Shown piece after piece: positions 7,365 through 12,730 of a DNA stretch of 12,730 nt; the stretch's first letter is position 1, and each line of letters opens with the position of its first letter. The stretch spans positions 1 through 12,730 of the forward strand of contig QIDY01000320.1 of NCBI GenBank assembly GCA_003228495.1, written 5' to 3'. The translations under genes were made by a program, and so were the position numbers. The notes beneath the pieces are model-generated. The model had not been told where the DNA came from and made no database searches. It worked only from the letters and a program-made list of their open reading frames with translations. Origin of the DNA: Nitrospirota bacterium (GTDB lineage: Bacteria > Nitrospirota > Nitrospiria > Nitrospirales > UBA8639).

Positions 7365-8682
7365 GGCTCTCTCCTTACAGGAAGCTCTCCAAGCGGTGAA
7401 GGCCGAGTTAGGTCCTGATGCCGTCATTGTATCCTCTCGTCGCTTACAAAAAGCTGGAGGGTTGTTTGGTCTACTCAGTCAATCGGTGATTGAAGTCACG
7501 GCTGCGGTGGATCGGTCAAATCATGCTGCTGAGGCGCAGCCGGCTGTAACATTAGATCGGTCGCTTCAAGCGTTGTTGAAAAATCCATCACCTCCTGCGA
7601 GTCCTTCCATTGAACCGCCGAAGGCCAGGAAGGAACCCACGTTTTCTGAACAATTGAAAGTGGCAACGGTCTTGGATCCTGTGACGCAACATTTACATGA
7701 CATGAAGGAAGAAATTCAACGATTGCGGGAATCCCAGAAAGATCCGGAACAGGCTTTGGGTCCCTTGCGACAGGAATTAGAAGGATTACGAATTGTGGTA
7801 GGTGAAGTTCTGGGAAGCCAGATGCAGAAACGGGTCGAAGGGTTACCGGGCGGTTTGCTTGAGGACTATCAATCATTGGTGAGCCATGGTGTTGAGCCTC
7901 AACGGGCGCATCAATTGTTGCGCTCAGTGGTGGAAACGTTAGGGACGGTCGGACTGGGAAACCGAGAGACCGTGATAAATCTTCTGCGGGAACGTATGGA
8001 AGAAATGCTAGTCGTCTCGAATCTCTCTGTTTCACGACAATATGGACAAAAGATCATGATGTTGGTGGGGCCGACCGGAGTAGGTAAGACAACGACGATT
8101 GCCAAACTCGCCGGATTAGCTCGTGAGCAGAATGCACAACGGAAAACTGTTTTGATTACGTTAGATACCTATCGTGTCGCGGCGGTTGAACAATTGCGGG
8201 TCTTTGCCAAAATTCTCAAAATTCCCTTGGAAGTTGCGGTGTCTCGCCAAGATTTTTTGGAGTGTTTAGGACGACATCAGGAAGCGGACCTCATTCTCAT
8301 CGATACGGCAGGGCGGAGCCCGAAGGACCAAGTTGGGCATGATGAATTGATGGCTATGACTCGTGAGGCTTGTAAAATCGAAACGCATTTGGTCCTGGCG
8401 GCGCCGGTAGCCGAGTCGGTGCAATTGGACACCATTCGCCGATATCAATCGCTCCCTATTCAGAACATCATTATGACCAAACTTGATGAAACCCTGAGAT
8501 ATGGCAGCATGTATAACCTGTTGTCTCATGCAGGCATTCCCGTATCCTATCTTTCGGCGGGACAACGCGTGCCGGAAGATTTAGAGCCGGCCACTCGGCA
8601 ACGGCTTGTGGAATTGGTTTGGGGCGAGCCTCCGTTTGTGGTGCGTGCCGAGCAATCTACTCTGGCGGGGGTGGCTCACTAA
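7345..8682 (+). CDS. flhF: Flagellar placement GTPase FlhF
   Basis: FlhF is an SRP-family GTPase that marks the site of flagellar assembly, usually a cell pole, and recruits early basal-body parts. The 445 residues have an N-terminal basic domain (MKLKRFEALSLQEALQAVK, then about residues 20-110 ending in a Pro-rich stretch), an N domain with coiled-coil-like character near 115-155, and a C-terminal G domain. The P-loop is GPTGVGKTT at 242-250, DTAGR is at 320-324, and the guanine-specificity motif TKLD is at 378-381; DTYRVAAVEQL matches the SRP-GTPase insert region. The ATG at 7345 has GAGGT 6 bases upstream, inside flhA. The stop TAA shares its last base with the flhG ATG. Confidence 0.96.
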   Translation: MKLKRFEALSLQEALQAVKAELGPDAVIVSSRRLQKAGGLFGLLSQSVIEVTAAVDRSNHAAEAQPAVTLDRSLQALLKNPSPPASPSIEPPKARKEPTFSEQLKVATVLDPVTQHLHDMKEEIQRLRESQKDPEQALGPLRQELEGLRIVVGEVLGSQMQKRVEGLPGGLLEDYQSLVSHGVEPQRAHQLLRSVVETLGTVGLGNRETVINLLRERMEEMLVVSNLSVSRQYGQKIMMLVGPTGVGKTTTIAKLAGLAREQNAQRKTVLITLDTYRVAAVEQLRVFAKILKIPLEVAVSRQDFLECLGRHQEADLILIDTAGRSPKDQVGHDELMAMTREACKIETHLVLAAPVAESVQLDTIRRYQSLPIQNIIMTKLDETLRYGSMYNLLSHAGIPVSYLSAGQRVPEDLEPATRQRLVELVWGEPPFVVRAEQSTLAGVAH

Positions 8683-9614
8683 TGTCCGTATCCACGACTT
8701 CGGTAAACATGAGAGCAGGAGTCACGAGGACCAGACGGTTGGACCAAGCAAGTGGGTTACGTGCAGCCATGAATCCAACGCCGTCGAAACGAAGGCAGGT
8801 CCAAGTGATTGCCGTGAGTTCGGGAAAAGGCGGAGTAGGAAAATCCAATGTGGTGGCCAATTTAGCAGTCGCGTCCGCTCGTCAGGGACGCAAAGTAATG
8901 GTCATGGATGCAGACTTGGCTCTGGGGAATATGGATATTCTCTTAGGTCTGACGCCGCAGTATACGATTGAAGATGTGCTCTCGGGCCACAGACGATTGG
9001 AAGATGTGCTGATCACCGGTCCTGAAGGTATCCAACTTCTTCCTGCGACTTCAGGCGGGCAAGCCTTTACGCAACTGACACATGAGCAACAGCTTTTGCT
9101 TCAAACGGCCTTTTTGGAATTACCGCGTACGCCGGATCTTTTGCTTATCGACTGTGCTGCAGGGATTTCGGCGAATGTGCTGTACTTTAGTTTAGTGGCC
9201 CATGAAACACTCGTATTGGTCTCTCCGGATCCCACCTCCCTGACTGATGCGTATGCGCTCATAAAAATTCTTTCCACGCGTTACCATCTTCAGACATTTC
9301 GGCTGTTAGTGAACAAGGTCAAACATGTCCAAGAAGGCAAAGAGGTGTTTCGAAAATTCAGCTTAGTCACGGATCGGTTTTTATCCATATCGCTGGATTA
9401 TGTGGGATGTATCCCGACGGACGAGTATGTGACGATGGCGGTGGCCCAACAACGGGCCGTGTGCGATCTCTATCCGCGTGCGCCAGCGAGCCGAGCATTG
9501 ACCTCGCTGCTCTCTACACTCGATGGTTGGAGAGGAGACCATTCTTGGCAAGGTGGCTTTCAATTGTTTGGGCCGTCGGCCTTGGCTGCGACCCGAACTG
9601 TGACGGAAGGATAA
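8682..9614 (+). CDS. flhG: Flagellar number regulator FlhG (MinD-like ATPase)
   Basis: FlhG (also FleN or YlxH) is a MinD/ParA-type ATPase that stimulates FlhF GTPase activity and limits flagellar number. The start chosen is the ATG in TAATG at the flhF stop, giving 310 residues; a TTG at 8619 would add 21 residues inside flhF with no support. Residues 21-27 read DQASGLR, matching the DQAxxLR activator motif known from FlhG, so a later start at the ATG encoding residue 30 is unlikely. The deviant Walker A motif GKGGVGKS is at 48-55, VMDADLALGNMDILLG follows as the second ATPase signature, and DLLLIDCAAGIS is the Walker B region. The C-terminal tail is variable. Only 3 bases separate it from fliA. 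Confidence 0.94.
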   Translation: MSVSTTSVNMRAGVTRTRRLDQASGLRAAMNPTPSKRRQVQVIAVSSGKGGVGKSNVVANLAVASARQGRKVMVMDADLALGNMDILLGLTPQYTIEDVLSGHRRLEDVLITGPEGIQLLPATSGGQAFTQLTHEQQLLLQTAFLELPRTPDLLLIDCAAGISANVLYFSLVAHETLVLVSPDPTSLTDAYALIKILSTRYHLQTFRLLVNKVKHVQEGKEVFRKFSLVTDRFLSISLDYVGCIPTDEYVTMAVAQQRAVCDLYPRAPASRALTSLLSTLDGWRGDHSWQGGFQLFGPSALAATRTVTEG

Positions 9615-9617
9615 CGA

Positions 9618-10397
9618 ATGAAACAAGGTGCTGTGACAGTTGAACCCGTAAAGCCCAAAACGCCGCTTCCGACAAAACTTTCGCTGACTACACAAGAACG
9701 GGAAGATCTGATCAAGGATTTTTTGTCCGTGATCAAATATATGGCGATGCGATTGGCCATGCGGGTTTCGAGTGGGCTCAATGTTGAAGATCTGATGAGT
9801 GCTGGAATGGTGGGCCTGTTGGATGCCTTAACGAAATTCGATCCATCCAGGGAAATAAAGTTCCGCACCTATGCGGAATTTCGTATTCGGGGAGCCATGT
9901 TGGATGAAATTCGAGCCATGGATTGGGTGCCGCGGTCCCTGCGGGAGCGAATCGGTAAAATCCAACATGCCGCCAACGAATGGACGAAACGAAAGGGCCG
10001 TCCACCTACCGAAGCCGAATTAGCCGAATCTTTGGGCATGGAAGCACAAGAAGTTGATGAGACACTCCTTCAAGCCAAAGGGGCCGTTGTGTTGAGCCTG
10101 GATGACTTAGGCAGCAACGAAGAAGATTCTCATCCCATTTTAGATGCCCTTGCCGATCGTGACCAGCCGAGCCCGTTGGAATCATTAGTCTCAGAGGATG
10201 CCCGACGGGCATTAGTCGATGCGATTGAGCGGTTGCCCGACCGCCAAAAATTAGTTCTCACCCTCTACTATTTTGAAGAACTCACGATGAAAGAGATTGG
10301 AGTCATTCTTCATGTCACGGAATCCCGCATTTGCCAACTGCATGCTCAAGCTATGATTAAGCTAAAAGCCCTCCTCCATAATCGATTAACCCGATGA
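9618..10397 (+). CDS. fliA: Flagellar sigma factor FliA (sigma-28)
   Basis: FliA directs RNA polymerase to late flagellar and chemotaxis promoters and is normally held by the anti-sigma factor FlgM, which is not seen in this window. The 259 residues show sigma region 2 (DLMSAGMVGLLDALTKFDPS, then FRTYAEFRIRGAMLDEIRAM and DWVPRSLRER, typical of the sigma-28 group), region 3 (GRPPTEAELAESLGM) and region 4 with its helix-turn-helix (LPDRQKLVLTLYYFEELTMK, then EIGVILHVTESRICQLHAQA). The ATG at 9618 follows GGAAGGA with good spacing. It is the last gene of the rightward operon and faces the HDOD gene head-on. Confidence 0.96.
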   Translation: MKQGAVTVEPVKPKTPLPTKLSLTTQEREDLIKDFLSVIKYMAMRLAMRVSSGLNVEDLMSAGMVGLLDALTKFDPSREIKFRTYAEFRIRGAMLDEIRAMDWVPRSLRERIGKIQHAANEWTKRKGRPPTEAELAESLGMEAQEVDETLLQAKGAVVLSLDDLGSNEEDSHPILDALADRDQPSPLESLVSEDARRALVDAIERLPDRQKLVLTLYYFEELTMKEIGVILHVTESRICQLHAQAMIKLKALLHNRLTR

Positions 10398-10507
10398 ATG
10401 AAGCAGTAAGGAGTGAGCAGTAAGGAGTAAGTAGTGAGATGCAAGAGAGAGGAAAAGAGTTTGGAAATTTCCCCTTCTTGTTCCTTACTTTTTACTCCTC
10501 ACTTCAT
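10398..10507 (+). repeat. Intergenic inverted repeat 5 (fliA/HDOD gene)
   Basis: This begins at the base after the fliA stop and overlaps the stop codon of the convergent HDOD gene (10504-10506). ATGAAG at 10398-10403 pairs with CTTCAT at 10502-10507, and AGGAGTAA at 10423-10430 pairs with TTACTCCT at 10492-10499. The left arm repeats AGTAAGGAGT twice (10405-10414 and 10419-10428). GCAAGAGA at 10441-10448 matches part of the interior of the fliN/fliO element. It may end transcription from both sides, but there is no classic G+C stem plus U-run, so a terminator role is only inference. Confidence 0.75.
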
Positions 10508-11361
10508 GTAAGCATGCTTCGAACCTGAGTTCGAATGAAAGACTGCATTTCTAATAAGGTGTCTATATTTTCTTGCGGTAAGCTGAGGGCCCGGAGGCTG
10601 GGTAAAGTCCGAAGGGCGTCTGGTGTTGTAAATTCTGGATCGAGAAGTTGGGAGGCCAATGGCCTTGCAAGGCAGGTAATGACGGCTCCCTTCGTGGGAG
10701 ACATCGTTAAATGGATGGCATGGTCTTCATGAAGGTTAATAGCCTCCTTAACCGCATCCGGGAATTCCCACGCTTCCGCGAGTTGTCTGCCAACCTCAAT
10801 ATACGATTCTTTCATGAGGGTCATCATGACTGTCCATGGAATGGGTGAGTCCGAGGGCTGGCGATATTGATTCACCGTATGGACAATAAACGGTTTGCCA
10901 ATCGCATGTAGTAATCCACAGAGAAAAGCGGTGTCAGAATTATTCCCAATCAATTCCGCAATGGCCTTAGCATAGAACCCCGTTGCCAGGGCATGGCTCC
11001 ATAATTCTCTGACTTCATGTTCGTAGCCGCGAACGTTGAAGACTCCTGACTGTACCGACAAGGTAAATGCCGTGCCTGCGATCGTGTTGAGTCCAAGCCA
11101 TGCAATGGCTTGCTGTAAAGATTCGATGCGACGCTGAGCGCCACAAGCTGCAGAATTCGAGGTCTGGAAAATTTTGGCAGTGAGGATAGGGTCTTGTTGA
11201 ATGAGTCTGGTGAGTTTATTCGCATCCGCATGAGGATCGCTTGTGAGCGTGAGGACTTGACTGGCTACTTGAGGAAGGGGCGGAAGGTCGAATTCTTTTT
11301 TCTCCAGTTTGTCTACTAAAAATAGTAAAAGTTCTTCTTGCAGTTCGATAGCCAACGTCAT
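10504..11361 (-). CDS. HDOD-domain protein
   Basis: HDOD domains are HD-superfamily relatives without clear enzymatic activity, found in bacterial signalling and regulatory proteins; the exact role here is unknown. The 285 residues begin with a short helix and then LPPLPQVASQVLTL (from residue 26), the hallmark N-terminal HDOD motif, followed by the LTRLIQQDPILTAKIFQTSNSA and IESLQQAIAWLGLNTI blocks. The HD-like position reads GLLHAIGK, with Ala where catalytic HD proteins have Asp, so metal-dependent hydrolysis is not expected. No second output domain is fused. The ATG at 11361 has AAGGA 6 bases upstream (11368-11372 on the + strand), a good site. It converges on fliA and diverges from the response regulator gene. 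Confidence 0.85.
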   Translation of the reverse strand: MTLAIELQEELLLFLVDKLEKKEFDLPPLPQVASQVLTLTSDPHADANKLTRLIQQDPILTAKIFQTSNSAACGAQRRIESLQQAIAWLGLNTIAGTAFTLSVQSGVFNVRGYEHEVRELWSHALATGFYAKAIAELIGNNSDTAFLCGLLHAIGKPFIVHTVNQYRQPSDSPIPWTVMMTLMKESYIEVGRQLAEAWEFPDAVKEAINLHEDHAIHLTMSPTKGAVITCLARPLASQLLDPEFTTPDALRTLPSLRALSLPQENIDTLLEMQSFIRTQVRSMLT

Positions 11362-11394
11362 AATGTGTCCTTAAGGGAAATTTTTGTGAAGAAA

Positions 11395-11422
11395 ATTATC
11401 TGAATCACGTCCACAGCTTCAA
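11395..11422 (-). promoter_or_regulatory. Candidate sigma-70 promoter for the HDOD gene
   Basis: Read on the minus strand, TTGAAG (11417-11422) and GATAAT (11395-11400) are separated by 16 bases. They match the -35 and -10 consensus at 4 of 6 and 5 of 6 positions. The start of transcription would fall about 25-30 bases before the ATG, leaving room for the AAGGA ribosome site. The call is from pattern matching only. Confidence 0.4.
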
Positions 11423-11447
11423 TCAGAGACTGTATGTCAGAGTACAA

Positions 11448-11467
11448 AATGTATTGTGCGATACATT
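11448..11467. promoter_or_regulatory. Perfect palindrome, candidate operator
   Basis: AATGTAT at 11448-11454 and ATACATT at 11461-11467 are exact reverse complements around the 6-base centre TGTGCG. The site lies upstream of the candidate HDOD promoter, in the shared divergent region. Its size and symmetry fit a binding site for a dimeric regulator, but no regulator can be named. Confidence 0.35.
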
Positions 11468-11517
11468 AATTCTCCTTAGCAGTCTTTTTCGGATGGAAGA
11501 CAGTTAACATTAAGGGC

Positions 11518-11536
11518 TCACGTAAAAAAAACGTGA
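11518..11536. promoter_or_regulatory. Perfect palindrome with A7 centre, candidate operator
   Basis: TCACGT at 11518-11523 and ACGTGA at 11531-11536 are exact reverse complements separated by seven A residues. The site lies about 100 bases before the response regulator start. It could be a protein-binding site; a 6-bp arm with an A-tract spacer is also possible by chance. Confidence 0.3.
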
Positions 11537-11622
11537 ATAGCGCATTGCTTTTCACTTCTTACTTCATTTTTGCTTGAGTTTCAATCATGTAAGTCCGAAA
11601 ACTAAAAAGCCTGAAAAAGCAA

Positions 11623-11627
11623 CGGAG
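11623..11627 (+). promoter_or_regulatory. Ribosome binding site fixing the response regulator start
   Basis: CGGAG ends 9 bases before the ATG at 11637, which makes that ATG a better start than the in-frame ATGs at 11646 and 11673, for which I see no comparable upstream site. Confidence 0.55.
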
Positions 11628-11636
11628 TATTTCAGC

Positions 11637-12730
11637 ATGAGTGTGATGGAATCAAAAAATACGGAAATAGAAATGAGTGTGGAGAGTGTCCCCGAAGAAC
11701 GTACCTATACTCTTCTCATTGTGGATGATGAAAAACTTGTTCGTATAGTTATGAAGCGACGGTTGGCAAAATTAAATCTTCGTGTGCTGGAGGCGAAGAA
11801 TGGCAAGGAAGCCCTGGAAATCCTTCAACAGGAATCGGTGGATTTGATTGTGTCCGATTGGATGATGCCTGAACTTGATGGTTTAGGACTCTGTAAAGCC
11901 GTAAAGGGAAATGTACAGTTCCAATCTATTCATTTAATTCTGATGACGGCCCTTGTCCAACCGGCGCAACTGGCGGAAGGACTGAACTGTGGGGCAGATG
12001 ATTTTTTACTGAAATCGTCTTCCGAGCAGGAAATTCTTGCTCGAATTAGTGCCGGGCTTCGTGCCCGGCAATTGCGCTTAGATCTTGAGGAGTCCTATCG
12101 TGTGATATCGGAAAAACAAGAGGAGCTCGATGCCGAACTTAATTTGGCTTCCGAATTTGTCCGAACCTTACTACCTGTTCAGGGAGAAGTTTTTCCCGGG
12201 ATACAGTTGGGTTGGGAATTCCTGCCGTCCTCCCTATTGGGAGGTGATTTGTTTCAAGTGGCTCAATGGGGAGATGATCATCTGGGAATTATGGTGTTGG
12301 ATATGTCTGGCCATGGTATCGGGCCAGCGTTACGGGCCGTCTCTTTGTCTATGCAGTTTAAGCGAGAACATATTTCCTCATCCTTTCCCAGTTATGATCC
12401 CGGTGAGATCGTGACATGTCTGAATGCAAAGAATCCGATGACCGACCAGGGAGATTATTTCACGATTTGGGTCGGTGTCCTTCAACTCTCGACTCATATC
12501 TTGCGTTTTGCCAGCGCGGGGCACCCCGGTAGTATCTTAATCCGAAACGAAGGGCCTTCCGTGATTTTAGGTGGCAAAACTTGGCCGGTGGGATTTTCAC
12601 TTGATGAAACCTATGAGACCTACAGCATTACGTTGACCAAGGGAGATCGTTTGTATTTGTTTAGCGATGGGATTTATGAAGTTGTCAATGAAGAAGAAGA
12701 AATTTGGGGCACGTCTCGACTGCAGAAAGC
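11637..12730 (+). CDS. Response regulator with PP2C/SpoIIE-type phosphatase domain (3' partial)
   Basis: The frame is open from ATG 11637 to the window end (364 complete codons). Residues 24-143 form a receiver domain: acidic pair D30-D31, phosphoacceptor D74 in SDWMMPELDG, T104, and conserved K126. A helical, coiled-coil-like linker at about 145-175 leads to a PP2C/SpoIIE-type Ser/Thr phosphatase domain of the RsbU kind: LLGGDLFQV near 200-208, LDMSGHGIGPAL at 221-232, FASAGHPGSILI at 291-302 and YLFSDGIYEVVNEE near 340-353, covering the expected metal-binding Asp positions. A histidine kinase would phosphorylate the receiver and so control dephosphorylation of a target, often an anti-sigma-factor antagonist; no such target or kinase is visible here. 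Any link to fliA or motility is only inference from position. Confidence 0.88.
   Translation, partial: MSVMESKNTEIEMSVESVPEERTYTLLIVDDEKLVRIVMKRRLAKLNLRVLEAKNGKEALEILQQESVDLIVSDWMMPELDGLGLCKAVKGNVQFQSIHLILMTALVQPAQLAEGLNCGADDFLLKSSSEQEILARISAGLRARQLRLDLEESYRVISEKQEELDAELNLASEFVRTLLPVQGEVFPGIQLGWEFLPSSLLGGDLFQVAQWGDDHLGIMVLDMSGHGIGPALRAVSLSMQFKREHISSSFPSYDPGEIVTCLNAKNPMTDQGDYFTIWVGVLQLSTHILRFASAGHPGSILIRNEGPSVILGGKTWPVGFSLDETYETYSITLTKGDRLYLFSDGIYEVVNEEEEIWGTSRLQK

Larger units (their letters stand above)
11362..11636. other. Divergent intergenic control region
   Basis: This 275-base region has no gene and separates two divergently transcribed signalling genes. It holds a likely minus-strand promoter (11395-11422), two small perfect palindromes (11448-11467 and 11518-11536), a pyrimidine stretch resembling the right arm of the flagellar inverted repeats (11549-11566), and the ribosome site CGGAG at 11623-11627. 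I see no convincing sigma-70 promoter or sigma-28 consensus on the + strand for the response regulator gene. Confidence 0.6.

Noticed and set aside
8619..8681. Upstream TTG start for flhG adding 21 residues
   Set aside because: It lies inside flhF and adds residues unlike FlhG, while the ATG at 8682 overlaps the flhF stop as TAATG and still keeps the DQASGLR motif.
10398..10507. Classic intrinsic terminator after fliA
   Set aside because: The stem is long, imperfect and A/G-rich, and neither strand has a compact G+C-rich stem followed directly by a T-run; it is kept as a repeat with only a possible termination role.
11569..11610. Sigma-70 or sigma-28 promoter on the + strand before the response regulator gene
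   Set aside because: TTGAGT at 11574-11579 has no -10-like hexamer at a proper distance, and no TAAA-N15-GCCGATAA-like pattern is visible.

Overview
The window is the core of a bacterial flagellar operon read left to right, followed by a short signalling region. Organism: the gene order fliM-fliN-fliO-fliP-fliQ-fliR-flhB-flhA-flhF-flhG-fliA, the roughly half G+C composition and the many short purine/pyrimidine intergenic hairpins fit a motile Gram-negative bacterium. Nitrospirota (Nitrospira-like) is my best guess, from general impression only; no rRNA or other marker is present to confirm it.

Layout. 1-1391: the C-ring switch proteins FliM (5' end cut by the window edge) and FliN. 1510-5254: membrane parts of the flagellar type III export gate, FliO, FliP, FliQ, FliR and FlhB. 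FlhB carries a frameshift about 320 residues in that destroys its conserved C-terminal end. 5244-7364: FlhA, the export gate platform. 7345-9614: FlhF (SRP-type GTPase) and FlhG (MinD-type ATPase), which set flagellar position and number. 9618-10397: FliA (sigma-28), which would transcribe late flagellar genes. 10504-11361 (minus strand, convergent with fliA): an HDOD-domain protein. 11362-11636: a divergent control region with a likely minus-strand promoter and two small palindromes. 11637 to the end: a response regulator fused to a PP2C/SpoIIE-type phosphatase, cut by the window end.

How it works together: FliP/Q/R with FlhB and FlhA form the export gate, FliO helps assemble it, FliM/FliN form the rotor switch, FlhF/FlhG place the organelle and FliA passes control to filament and chemotaxis genes. 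Several junctions overlap or nearly touch (fliO/fliP, fliR/flhB, flhA/flhF, flhF/flhG, flhG/fliA), which implies one coupled transcript.

The least explained feature is a set of five intergenic inverted repeats of about 100-130 bp (fliN/fliO, fliP/fliQ, fliQ/fliR, flhB/flhA, fliA/HDOD). Each has a purine-rich left arm and a pyrimidine-rich right arm on the + strand, and four of them share a GCAAGA loop motif. Every gap longer than 100 bp between genes of this operon, and the gap that ends it, is filled by one. The arms resemble Shine-Dalgarno and anti-Shine-Dalgarno sequences. These repeats and the flhB deletion are the main items for a second look.
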